From Marininema mesophilum (lineage in GTDB: Bacteria; Bacillota; Bacilli; Thermoactinomycetales; DSM-45169), in assembly GCF_900106775.1 (NCBI RefSeq), contig NZ_FNNQ01000001.1:186001-250000 (forward strand): a DNA stretch of 64,000 nucleotides, given 5' to 3'. Below are positions 10,620 through 18,653 of the stretch, in pieces. Within the stretch, counting starts at the first letter, position 1. Each line of letters begins with the position of its first letter. The notes beneath the pieces are model-generated. The model searched no databases, was not told the DNA's origin, and worked only from the letters and a program-made list of their open reading frames with translations. The position numbers were made by a program, and so were the translations under genes.

Positions 10620-11803
10620 ACTCGCTGTTGCACTCCCTTTGCCTTTTCCGACGTCCGCATCGCGCGCTTCGCCCTTTTGGCAAACCCTTTACCAAGCAAT
10701 AGCTGGTGGATCTGATTGCTCCCTTCGACGATTTCCATCGTCTTTGCGTCGCGATAGTAACGGGATACCGAGTGATGTTCGTTGCATCCTAACGCACCCA
10801 TCATCTGCACGGCATTAGTAGAATGGCGCGCGCCCGCCCGGGATGAAAAATACTTAGCAACCATGATTTTTTCTGTTGCATCAGGACTATGCCCATCCTT
10901 TGCTTTAACGGCTTCTAGGCAGAGCAGGGTGGCTGCTTCTAAATCCACCCCCATATCGGTGATCATATGGGAGATCATCCCCTGGTCAATCAGATTGGTG
11001 CCAAAGGTCTTACGATCCATCACATGTGCCCCACATAACTCTATACAAGCACGGAGTAAACCAAGGGAGGCAAAGGCGATGGAAATTCGCCCGAACTCCA
11101 GCGCATAGGGCGCTAGGTAAGAGATCGCAAACCCCGGACGTCCGATCATATTTGCCGCTGGTACTTCCACATTGTTAAATTCCAATGTAGCAAGGTACGA
11201 AGCTTTAAAGCCTAACATATCCGGAATGGGAGTAATGGTCAGCCCTGGGCTGTCCTTTGGGACAAGGCAGGCAATCGGTTCTTCACCTGCTAGCTTCCCA
11301 AAAACCAATAACACATCGGCAGCAGCACCAAAGGTGATCCATTTTTTTTGGCCGTTTAAGATGAATCGATCTCCCTGTTGCTGGTACGTCGTCTGCATCA
11401 TCATTAAGTCAGAGCCAGCGCCAGGTTCGGTCATGGCCAACGCCCCAACCTTCTCACCTGAAGCCAACATGGGTAACCAATAGGCCTTTTGCTCCTCGGA
11501 TCCCCACTTGAGTATCGACTCCATCACCATCGTATGAACATTAAACAAACCAGACAAAGAGATGCTACCCCTACCGATAGCCTCAGTGAATGCTCCATAG
11601 GTGAGATAATCCCAACCCTGCCCGCGATACTCCCGAGGAATCGTCGCACCGAGAAAACCCTTTTCAGCACATCGGCGGATCACATCCTGGGGAATACCCT
11701 GCTCGATATCCCAGCGATTTGCATAGGGTTCTACATACGTATTTACGAAATCAACAAACTCTCGATACGGTTCTTGATGAGATCGGGCCAAATGCCCTCT
11801 CAT
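10616..11803 (-). CDS. Acyl-CoA dehydrogenase-family enzyme for aminomalonyl-ACP (ZmaI-like)
   Basis: 395-residue flavin acyl-CoA dehydrogenase-family protein. It shows the FAD/substrate motif TEPGAGSD near residue 127, NGQKKWITFG, and the catalytic-base region EIVEGSNQ near 365 with its Glu. In extender-unit pathways these enzymes do not desaturate fatty acyl-CoA; together with a 3-hydroxyacyl-CoA dehydrogenase homologue they oxidise the terminal CH2OH of an aminoacyl- or glyceryl-ACP to a carboxylate. The gene is locked between the ACP gene (ATGA overlap at its start) and the serine adenylation gene (ATGA overlap at its end). It is therefore assigned to the serine to aminomalonyl branch. 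The exact step it catalyses is inferred. Confidence 0.9.
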   Translation of the reverse strand: MRGHLARSHQEPYREFVDFVNTYVEPYANRWDIEQGIPQDVIRRCAEKGFLGATIPREYRGQGWDYLTYGAFTEAIGRGSISLSGLFNVHTMVMESILKWGSEEQKAYWLPMLASGEKVGALAMTEPGAGSDLMMMQTTYQQQGDRFILNGQKKWITFGAAADVLLVFGKLAGEEPIACLVPKDSPGLTITPIPDMLGFKASYLATLEFNNVEVPAANMIGRPGFAISYLAPYALEFGRISIAFASLGLLRACIELCGAHVMDRKTFGTNLIDQGMISHMITDMGVDLEAATLLCLEAVKAKDGHSPDATEKIMVAKYFSSRAGARHSTNAVQMMGALGCNEHHSVSRYYRDAKTMEIVEGSNQIHQLLLGKGFAKRAKRAMRTSEKAKGVQQRV

Positions 11804-12051
11804 CGCACATTCCGCTCCCGCCAGCGACGGACAAATTCCCCGATAGCATTGACAGACTTGTAGTTTTCCATATCGAGATCGTCCATCGTGATTTTGATAG
11901 CAAATTCCTTCTCCAGAAAGGTCATCAACTGAATCGCAAACAGCGAATTTACGAACCCTTCTTCAAAGATCTCTGTATCATAATCGAACTCATCATCCAC
12001 ATGTTCAGCGATATAGGTATATACGATTTGTTCCAATGTTGCCTCGACCAT
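11800..12051 (-). CDS. Free-standing acyl carrier protein for aminomalonyl unit (ZmaH-like)
   Basis: 83-residue discrete ACP. The phosphopantetheine attachment serine lies in GFVNSLFAIQ near residue 36, the NSLFA variant typical of ACPs that carry unusual extender units (FkbJ, ZmaD/H type), not the DSL of modular ACPs. The protein is acidic and helical, as expected. It overlaps the following dehydrogenase gene by 4 bases. Proposed role: receive seryl from the serine adenylation enzyme, present it for oxidation, then donate aminomalonyl to the discrete acyltransferase. A second, divergent ACP lies at 16483-16746, so two separately loaded units are likely. Confidence 0.92.
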   Translation of the reverse strand: MVEATLEQIVYTYIAEHVDDEFDYDTEIFEEGFVNSLFAIQLMTFLEKEFAIKITMDDLDMENYKSVNAIGEFVRRWRERNVR

Positions 12052-12073
12052 TTTTTCTCACTCCCTAGAGAGT

Positions 12074-12928
12074 TTATTTAGAATAAGCATAAAATCCCTT
12101 TCCTTGCTTTCGACCGCACTCCCCTGCATCCACCATCTTCTTTAACAGGGGACAACAGCGGAATTTTGGATCTTGGTATTCTTCGTAAAGTACATGCAAG
12201 GAGTGCATAACTGTATCTAACCCGATCAGGTCCGCTGTCTCCAAGGGGCCCATTTTGTGACCAAAGCATTTTTTAAAGATATCGTCCACTTGCTTTGACG
12301 TTGCTACTCCATCCATCACTACCCAAGCAGCTTCATTCATATAGAGATGGGAAATCCGATTGGAGACAAAACCCGTCTGATCATTGACGATAATCGCATC
12401 TTTATCCAATTGGGCAAGAAACGCCTCCGCTCTCGCTACTGTCTCATCCGAAGTTAAGTGACCACGGATAACTTCAATAGAAGGCTTCATATAAACAGGA
12501 TTCATAAAATGCATGCCAATCACTCGATCTGGGCGATTCGTTACACCGCCTACCTTCGTGATCGAAATACATGAGGTGTTTACACCAAAAACAGTCTCTT
12601 CTCTACAAATCTCATCTAATCGGAGGTAGATCAGTTCTTTGATTAACCAATTTTCAGGTACATTCTCTACGATATAGTCGCAGTCCGCCACATCCTCTAA
12701 CTGGGTGGTGGCATGTACCAAGGATAGGACTTCCTCTTCGGACATCCTGGGGTATTTTTTATTCAGCATCGGGGCAAAGCGAACGGTCTGTAAAATCTCA
12801 GCCTTTGCCCTCTCCAACTGCTCCTCCTCTATATCCACTAAAATGATTTCTAGACCATGCAACACTAGATCCACCGTCATGCCGGTGCCCATCGTACCAG
12901 CACCGATAATCCCGATTCTTTGAAACAT
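12074..12928 (-). CDS. 3-hydroxyacyl-CoA dehydrogenase-family enzyme (ZmaG-like)
   Basis: 284 residues with an N-terminal NAD-binding fold (GIIGAGTMG at residues 6-14) and the 3-hydroxyacyl-CoA dehydrogenase signature GMHFMNPV with the catalytic His, followed by QTGFVSNR. The length matches the bacterial 3-hydroxybutyryl-CoA dehydrogenase family. In the zwittermicin pathway the homologue ZmaG oxidises the alcohol of both seryl-ACP and glyceryl-ACP, so a single copy serving two ACP/dehydrogenase pairs, as seen here, is the expected arrangement. It lies between the acyltransferase and ACP genes with short gaps and an own ribosome binding site (GGAGCGATGCGGGA region). A purely fatty acid or butyrate role is unlikely in this setting. 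Confidence 0.9.
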   Translation of the reverse strand: MFQRIGIIGAGTMGTGMTVDLVLHGLEIILVDIEEEQLERAKAEILQTVRFAPMLNKKYPRMSEEEVLSLVHATTQLEDVADCDYIVENVPENWLIKELIYLRLDEICREETVFGVNTSCISITKVGGVTNRPDRVIGMHFMNPVYMKPSIEVIRGHLTSDETVARAEAFLAQLDKDAIIVNDQTGFVSNRISHLYMNEAAWVVMDGVATSKQVDDIFKKCFGHKMGPLETADLIGLDTVMHSLHVLYEEYQDPKFRCCPLLKKMVDAGECGRKQGKGFYAYSK

Positions 12929-12949
12929 TCCCGCATCGCTCCTTGGGTT

Positions 12950-14179
12950 TTATCCATGCATCTGCAACACTTTGTTGTTCAATACTCTTTGCAAATGACG
13001 TTCTCGCTCTTCCCCGCGTATCCGTTTCGCTGTTAGTGCACCTTGCATCATTTGAAGTGCCCTCTGTACATCACTCAATTTGGGGGAGGATTCAGAGGCG
13101 GCTAACTCCTCATAGCGATGCTGAACTTGTCGAAAGGGAAGCACGACACGTCTCTCGTAATCCGCTAGATCGGTGCTATAATTACGCGTGCCGGCAACCA
13201 CTGCCAGACAATTGGTAATCACTTGGTTATACTCTGTCTCCTGCACGACTAGCGCTTGCTCGGTCCTGCGCACGTCCTTTTCCTTTTCGTAGTTAACCAT
13301 TAACAGGTTAGGATCAACGGCCTTGAGCAGATATTTCAGAACATCCTTCGGCCCCATCTCCACTGCAATCGTCATCCCCTCTTGGAGTAAATAGCGGAGA
13401 GAATCAAGCCAACGTACTGGTTCCACCAATTGTAACCACAGGTTGTCCAATACACCTTCCACATCTCTGTAAAGAAGTGCACTACGATTTGCGATCACGG
13501 GGACATTCGGTGAATGGATCTTACTGTCTATCAATAATTCTCGATAGCGATCCGCCGCCGGCTTCATCAAAGGAGAATGAAAAGGACCACTCATCCTTAA
13601 CGGGATAGGAATTCCTCCGCGCTCTACTACCTTCTCCCCCGCAAGGCGAATCCCAGCATTTGAGCCTGAGATCGATGTTTTTTGCGGTGTATCATAGGCG
13701 GAAACAACCACCTCTTCCCCCGCCTTCTTTACCTCTGCACAAATTTGTTCCACCGTCTCTGGTTCAAGGTTGTTCACCCATGCCATCGTGCCATCTATTG
13801 AGGCTGCATATTCACTTACAATCAGCCCCCGACTATGCACGAGCTTCAACACATCTGCGAATCCCATCACCCCTGAAGCACAAAGAGCGGAGTACTCACC
13901 GAGTGAATAACCAAGCATTGCATCCGGTTTTATGCCAATCTCCTGCTCAAACACGCGAAATGCCGCCATACTAACCGTGACCAATGCTGTCTGCGCGTTT
14001 TCCAAGGCATCTAAACTCAACTTACGGGATTTATCCATACAGAGACTAACCATATCTGTCCCTAACGTATCACTCGCTTCTTGAAAGGTTTCCCGGGCAA
14101 TTTTAAAGTTATCGTTAAAATATTCACCCATTCCAGCATAGTGGGATCCTACCCCCGGGAACATAAATGCGACCTTCAT
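12950..14179 (-). CDS. Discrete acyltransferase for an ACP-bound extender unit (ZmaF-like)
   Basis: 409 residues. The N-terminal about 300 form an FabD-type acyltransferase: FPGVGSHYAGMG near residue 6, nucleophile Ser in GYSLGE near 90, an Arg in HSRGLIV that would bind the malonyl-type carboxylate, and SGPFHSPLM with the catalytic His. The usual GHS around the nucleophile is GYS here. About 110 C-terminal residues form an extra charged helical tail. ZmaF of zwittermicin is a free AT that moves aminomalonyl from its ACP to a PKS module lacking an AT; the same role is inferred. ATG at 14179 was chosen (AGGGGAC 9 bases upstream); the longer frame has no good binding site and runs 20 bases into the preceding gene. 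Confidence 0.9.
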   Translation of the reverse strand: MKVAFMFPGVGSHYAGMGEYFNDNFKIARETFQEASDTLGTDMVSLCMDKSRKLSLDALENAQTALVTVSMAAFRVFEQEIGIKPDAMLGYSLGEYSALCASGVMGFADVLKLVHSRGLIVSEYAASIDGTMAWVNNLEPETVEQICAEVKKAGEEVVVSAYDTPQKTSISGSNAGIRLAGEKVVERGGIPIPLRMSGPFHSPLMKPAADRYRELLIDSKIHSPNVPVIANRSALLYRDVEGVLDNLWLQLVEPVRWLDSLRYLLQEGMTIAVEMGPKDVLKYLLKAVDPNLLMVNYEKEKDVRRTEQALVVQETEYNQVITNCLAVVAGTRNYSTDLADYERRVVLPFRQVQHRYEELAASESSPKLSDVQRALQMMQGALTAKRIRGEERERHLQRVLNNKVLQMHG

Positions 14180-14201
14180 CAATCGTGTCCCCTGCCTTTC
14201 T

Positions 14202-15341
14202 TTAGCCCAATCTCCTCTCAAACTCCTCCAGCAACAATCGTCCCCTCTTTGTTTTGCGAAGATTGACTAGATCGAGATCATAGCGGATATCTGAAACATT
14301 CTTCCAACCCAATTCCACCGCTTGTTTCATATGGAATAAGGATTTTTCTATATCTTTAGCCAATGAATAACCGCAGGCGAGCAGAAAATGATGCCACCCC
14401 TTTAATTTCCCTAGTCTAATCGCTTGTTCAAGATAATGCTCTGCTTCCACAAAGTTCCCTCGGTAACGAAGACGATGGTAAGCAGTAAATAGGAAATTAT
14501 CCAATTCGTTGTACAAAAACACGTACGCTCTATACTCTTGACGATTGATAAACCCTACCTTTTCCGCCAGCTTGAGCGAGGGCAGACGAAAATCCTCTGT
14601 TTTCCAATGGGGAACCCGGCCCTCTGCCAAACACTTGTCGAGGAAGGCACGGGTGACTATCTCGCCATAACCCTTGCCTCGGTGAGCACGACTATACGTG
14701 TGAATCCCAATCTCTACATCCGTCTCAGTGGCAAAGGCGGTCAAACAACAGCAAACAACCTCATCCCCAAGCAGGACAACATAGCCAAACCCCTTCTTGA
14801 GAAAAGCATCCGATGTCACCCAAAAATCAGTGATCATCTCTCGTACCTCTTTCAATTCATCCTTCGCTAGCGACTCGAAGGTAATTGGTTCAACACGAAC
14901 CCCCGGGGGTATGGAAAGCGGAGGGAGCTTGCGATATCTCTCCTGGGAAAAGGTAAACATGACCCGATCATAGGACTTGGGGATAAACTCGTATAGTTCT
15001 TCCTCAATAATGGACTGCCATTTCAGCGAATCACTTGCCCCAGGAAGCAACTCTACCTGAAAAAAAGGGTCGTCTATGCGCATGGCTTCCGGTGCAATCA
15101 CTTCTTTGATAAAAGTGGGCAGGGTATCGACGAAAGCCGCCTTCGGCTCCCCAAGCAGATAAAAAATCTCTTGTTCAGCCCAAATCAATGCACAGGCAGG
15201 GTGCCTTGGATGATCCACATAGATGCGTCCTTTGTTATGACCGGCTAGAATTCCATTTAATATGGGATGCCGAAGGTGCTCATGAAAGAGAGGCTGGATC
15301 TGTTCGGGAACTACCGATTCCCTTGCTAACGGATAGATCAT
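14202..15341 (-). CDS. GNAT-family N-acetyltransferase, likely self-resistance (ZmaR-like)
   Basis: 379 residues. The central part is a GNAT fold with the acetyl-CoA loop HRGKGYGEIV near residue 218 followed by LAEKVGF; the N-terminal half resembles the 'GNAT_acetyltran' family. The last 110 residues are a helical, TPR-like region. ZmaR, the zwittermicin A resistance enzyme that N-acetylates the antibiotic, is about the same length and lies in the same place, between the ACP/dehydrogenase pair and the acyltransferase. No membrane exporter is visible in the window, so this is the only resistance candidate. It overlaps the dehydrogenase gene before it by 4 bases. A tailoring acetylation instead of resistance cannot be excluded. 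Confidence 0.82.
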   Translation of the reverse strand: MIYPLARESVVPEQIQPLFHEHLRHPILNGILAGHNKGRIYVDHPRHPACALIWAEQEIFYLLGEPKAAFVDTLPTFIKEVIAPEAMRIDDPFFQVELLPGASDSLKWQSIIEEELYEFIPKSYDRVMFTFSQERYRKLPPLSIPPGVRVEPITFESLAKDELKEVREMITDFWVTSDAFLKKGFGYVVLLGDEVVCCCLTAFATETDVEIGIHTYSRAHRGKGYGEIVTRAFLDKCLAEGRVPHWKTEDFRLPSLKLAEKVGFINRQEYRAYVFLYNELDNFLFTAYHRLRYRGNFVEAEHYLEQAIRLGKLKGWHHFLLACGYSLAKDIEKSLFHMKQAVELGWKNVSDIRYDLDLVNLRKTKRGRLLLEEFERRLG

Positions 15342-16486
15342 GGTTCACTCCACCAACCCTTTCGATAGCAAGTTCGTAGTGCATGCTGGGCAATCACTGG
15401 TTGAAGCACCTGGGAGGTGCCTTCTATGATCTCTAATACCTTCGCTTCACGGAACAAGCGCTCTACCGGATAGTCCCGGGAAAAACCGTTCCCGCCAAAT
15501 ACTTGCACCGCATCGGTAGCCACTTTCATCGCCATTTTTGAGGAGAAGTACTTAGCGATGGTGGTTTCGATGATCGCATCGGGATGCTTATCCCGTCGTT
15601 TCAAACCAGCGGCTACACAGAGAGCACGCGCTGCATGTAGATTCGCACTGGCATCTGCGATCATTTTTTGCACCTCAGCATATTCACAGATCACCCTGCC
15701 CCCTTGTTTGCGGGTTCTTCCATAAGTCACCATCCCATCAAGGGCTTCCTGGGCGATGGCTACTCCTGACCAAGCAATGCTGTAACGCCCATGATCCAGT
15801 GCGGTATTAACCACATAGGCAAACCCACCTCCCACTCGACTCAATACATTTTCCAGTGGTACCTCTACATCCTGGAGGTGGATTTCAGCAAGGTGAGATG
15901 AGCTACTTGCTAGTAAGTTGCTCATCTTCGTCGTGGAGACACCAGCCATCGAGGATTCGACGAGAAAGGCAGTCATCTCTTCCCCCCGGGAAGCAAATAC
16001 CAAAAATAAATCCGCAATTCCCCCAAAGGAGATCCATTTTTTACGACCATTAAGGATAAAGCGATTCCCTTCTTGTCGATAGGATGTACCAATCCCTTTC
16101 GCATCGGAGCCTACTTCCGGTTCGGTTAAAGCAAAGGCCGCCAGGATTTCCCCCGTTGCCATTCTCGGTAACCAGTACCGTTTTTGCTCCTCTGACCCCC
16201 AACGCTTTATCGACTCCCCTACTAATGAAACATGAACGGTAAGCAATTCACGTACCGAGTTGCATGCCTTACCAACCGTTTCTGTAAGATTACCGTAGTC
16301 GATAGCATCCAGCGCCAGTCCACCATATTCCACCGGAATTGTTGCACCTAGGACCCCATGCTTTGCAAGACTTATGATCACATCTTGCGGGATCTCTTGC
16401 TGTGCTTCAAACTCCCCTGCTCTGGGCCTAAGTTCCTCCGCTGCGAACTGTTCCACCTGGGTAAGCACATCGTGAAGGGCTTTCAT
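15338..16486 (-). CDS. Second acyl-CoA dehydrogenase-family enzyme of extender-unit type (ZmaE-like)
   Basis: 382-residue flavoenzyme of the acyl-CoA dehydrogenase family with TEPEVGSD, NGRKKWISFG and the catalytic Glu region EIIEGTSQ near residue 352. It is clearly related to, but diverged from, the dehydrogenase at 10616-11803. It overlaps the second ACP gene by 4 bases (ATGA), forming a separate two-gene unit. In zwittermicin the matching pair ZmaD/ZmaE makes hydroxymalonyl-ACP from glyceryl-ACP. That route also needs an FkbH-type glyceryl transferase (ZmaN), which is not in this window, so hydroxymalonyl-ACP is a prediction that depends on sequence left of position 1. Confidence 0.88.
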   Translation of the reverse strand: MKALHDVLTQVEQFAAEELRPRAGEFEAQQEIPQDVIISLAKHGVLGATIPVEYGGLALDAIDYGNLTETVGKACNSVRELLTVHVSLVGESIKRWGSEEQKRYWLPRMATGEILAAFALTEPEVGSDAKGIGTSYRQEGNRFILNGRKKWISFGGIADLFLVFASRGEEMTAFLVESSMAGVSTTKMSNLLASSSSHLAEIHLQDVEVPLENVLSRVGGGFAYVVNTALDHGRYSIAWSGVAIAQEALDGMVTYGRTRKQGGRVICEYAEVQKMIADASANLHAARALCVAAGLKRRDKHPDAIIETTIAKYFSSKMAMKVATDAVQVFGGNGFSRDYPVERLFREAKVLEIIEGTSQVLQPVIAQHALRTCYRKGWWSEP

Positions 16487-16746
16487 GCAGGTGACCTACC
16501 CTTTTGCTTCTTTTCAATAAGACGAACAATGTTATTCACTGTGGAAAAATTGACGAGATCAAGGTCATCATTGTCTACTGTCAAATCGAATTCCGTTTCG
16601 ATAAAGGTAAGCATCTGCATAGCAAACAACGAATTTAAAAATCCCTTTTCGAAAATATTGTCATCATCGGTAAATTCAGCTTCTGTAGCATCGAAGGTAA
16701 CGAGATTACTCTCGATATATTGACGAATTTTCTCATGGGTGCTCAT
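16483..16746 (-). CDS. Second free-standing acyl carrier protein (ZmaD-like)
   Basis: 87-residue discrete ACP with the phosphopantetheine serine in KGFLNSLFAMQ near residue 40. It resembles the ACP at 11800-12051 in the NSLFA core but differs strongly elsewhere, especially in the N-terminal helix and the region after the core. The ATG is preceded by AAGGAGG. A 4-base overlap couples it to the dehydrogenase gene that follows. Paired ACP and dehydrogenase genes of this kind make methoxymalonyl-, hydroxymalonyl- or aminomalonyl-ACP; hydroxymalonyl is favoured here because the other pair has the serine adenylation enzyme. Confidence 0.9.
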   Translation of the reverse strand: MSTHEKIRQYIESNLVTFDATEAEFTDDDNIFEKGFLNSLFAMQMLTFIETEFDLTVDNDDLDLVNFSTVNNIVRLIEKKQKGRSPA

Positions 16747-16824
16747 ATTTCTACCTCCTTAACGAATTTCCCTCGTCTTTTTGCTGAGTGGCTCATGCCT
16801 TCGGCTAGCTAATTTTTGATCCTA

Positions 16825-17631
16825 CTATCCTTCACATATGTATACCGGTTCCGTATAGAGTCTTAAGCTACGACTCCAACCCTGGAGCAGCTCCTCCCAG
16901 CGGTGTTGATCGAAGCGTTCTTCCTGTAGCAAATCTAGTGAGATGCGTAAATTAAGAAGCCGCCCCTGTACAATTGTTCGTGTAACACCCGCTGGCATCA
17001 AACGATCATTTTCCACAACCCACTTTAGCTCCTCCAGGGTATAATCCGGATAGGAGAATAATACTTCCCCTTCCCTAAACTGTGTCGTTCCTCCATCCGC
17101 AACTCGTTGTACGATACACCCGTGTTGGTACTTGCTAACAATGCGATGCCAAGCTGTAAGATGGGTGAACAAATTTTCATCTGTGTCACGAGGATACAGA
17201 AAATACTCCCTGCCCGTCGCCTCCGTTACATGAGCAAGCAGGCGGCCATCCATCCTCGTATCCGACCAGGTGATATGTGGATCACATCCTAGCGCTTCCC
17301 ACCACTCGCCCATCGGAAGCAGGTGATTCCAAGCCCGCAGTCTTACCTGCTGCTCCTCTACCACCTGTACAGCTAACCCTTTGCAACCAAGCTCTTTCAT
17401 CGCCATGACACGATGGGCACCATCAAGCAATAAGTAATTGCCTGAGGGTAGTTTCAGAGCGAGCGCCGGATGATGAATAACTCCCTCTTCCATTATGGAT
17501 CGGCAAACTCGATCCAATCGCTCTTTTTCATGGGTCTCATGGAATAAGAGCTTCTCAGCGGATAGAAGCGTTAGCGTAGTAAGGACATCATTACCTGCGA
17601 ACCTCCTATAATCCTGAATGACCTGACTCAT
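16825..17631 (-). CDS. sbnI: SbnI-type ParB/Srx-fold free serine kinase
   Basis: 268 residues. The N-terminal ParB/sulfiredoxin fold contains LLDGAHRVMAMKELGC near residue 69; then follow LRAWNHLLPMGEWWEAL, and near the C-terminus MPAGVTRTIVQGRLLNL and LRLYTEPVYI. These blocks, in this order, are those I recall from Staphylococcus aureus SbnI (about 254 residues), an ATP-dependent kinase giving O-phospho-L-serine. That product is the substrate of SbnA, whose gene lies two genes upstream. The gene starts 14 bases after the sbnB stop. It is not a chromosome partition protein: there is no helix-turn-helix or dimer domain. S. aureus SbnI also senses heme and controls its operon; whether this one does is unknown. 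Confidence 0.85.
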   Translation of the reverse strand: MSQVIQDYRRFAGNDVLTTLTLLSAEKLLFHETHEKERLDRVCRSIMEEGVIHHPALALKLPSGNYLLLDGAHRVMAMKELGCKGLAVQVVEEQQVRLRAWNHLLPMGEWWEALGCDPHITWSDTRMDGRLLAHVTEATGREYFLYPRDTDENLFTHLTAWHRIVSKYQHGCIVQRVADGGTTQFREGEVLFSYPDYTLEELKWVVENDRLMPAGVTRTIVQGRLLNLRISLDLLQEERFDQHRWEELLQGWSRSLRLYTEPVYICEG

Positions 17632-17645
17632 TTGAAATCACACCC

Positions 17646-18611
17646 TTATTGAAGAGTCTGACCTACACCCTTTTCACCTGCTTGTCTGTAATAATAGGCT
17701 GCAATGGCAATATCAAAGGAGGCCATCCCCATCGGGTTAAAATATAGGGTTTTGTTATCCGGAATCTCCTGAAGTACCCCTTTACACACCACATCCGTCA
17801 TCGAAAATGTCTCTTCCTTTTGCAATCCCCGCTCCTTAGCCATCACTTCAATATCTGTGTTCGCCCGACATACCTCCTCCCAGCTATCAACAACTACTGC
17901 GAGATCGTAGTCAAGCATCACAGGCTTAAAATCACGCAGGGAAACATTTAGTAATAGCGCACCTTTTTTCGGTTTTTTATCGATGTAACCGCTCGCAGAA
18001 ACAGTGCAAGTAATGAATAAATCCGCCCCTTCATAAGCATCTTCCCATTTATCCACGATGTGCGTACGCGTTGCGATCTGCTCAGGAATCGCTGTCCTGT
18101 CGATTTCCCGTACATCATACAAGTGGACCTCTGTGATCGAATCCGCAAAAAGGGCTGTAAGCATTTGCAAATGCAACTGCCCAATCGGTCCAAAGCCAAG
18201 GAGACCCACTTTTAAATCCTGTAAATGGCGGTCTTTCAAGGCTTCTTGGATCATCAGCCCTGTCACTGATGCGGTACGAATCCCGCTGATAATCGCTGTA
18301 TTAAACATGGCAATCGGACAGCCATTATTCGCATCATTCAGGATCGTTAATGAATGAGCACGTTGCATCCCCTGATCGATATTTTTGGGAAAAGAGGCAA
18401 TCCATTTAATACCCGCCATATTGACATCGGCACCCACATAAGCAGGCATAGCAATAATGCGATTACTCGGGTTAGGAAATTGCAGATAGGGCTTTATCGG
18501 TTGATGATACGCTCCCTCTTGGATATAGCGAACCGTCTCACCAATGACCCTTACCGTTTCATCCCAGTCAATCCCTAAGGTTTGAATATGTTCAGTATTC
18601 AAATAAAGCAT
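17646..18611 (-). CDS. sbnB: 2,3-diaminopropionate biosynthesis protein SbnB
   Basis: 321 residues of the ornithine cyclodeaminase/mu-crystallin fold. It contains IKWIASFPKN near residue 71, the NAD-binding loop VGLLGFGPIGQLH near 138 and RTASVTGL. In the SbnA/SbnB pathway, SbnB oxidatively hydrolyses N-(1-amino-1-carboxyl-2-ethyl)-glutamate to L-2,3-diaminopropionate, 2-oxoglutarate and NADH. The assignment rests on the neighbour: an SbnA-type enzyme is encoded 42 bases upstream. Zwittermicin biosynthesis has the same pair to supply its diaminopropionate-derived end. A genuine ornithine cyclodeaminase is less likely in this setting. Confidence 0.92.
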   Translation of the reverse strand: MLYLNTEHIQTLGIDWDETVRVIGETVRYIQEGAYHQPIKPYLQFPNPSNRIIAMPAYVGADVNMAGIKWIASFPKNIDQGMQRAHSLTILNDANNGCPIAMFNTAIISGIRTASVTGLMIQEALKDRHLQDLKVGLLGFGPIGQLHLQMLTALFADSITEVHLYDVREIDRTAIPEQIATRTHIVDKWEDAYEGADLFITCTVSASGYIDKKPKKGALLLNVSLRDFKPVMLDYDLAVVVDSWEEVCRANTDIEVMAKERGLQKEETFSMTDVVCKGVLQEIPDNKTLYFNPMGMASFDIAIAAYYYRQAGEKGVGQTLQ

Positions 18612-18653
18612 ATTTTTCCCTCTTTTTCGTTTAGTTCACTACCGCATCATCGA

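Noticed and set aside
16825..17631. ParB chromosome partition protein
   Set aside because: Only the ParB/Srx fold is shared; no helix-turn-helix or dimer domain, and the C-terminal blocks match SbnI.
17646..18611. Ornithine cyclodeaminase
   Set aside because: The fold fits, but pairing with an SbnA-type enzyme and a SbnI-type kinase makes SbnB the better call.
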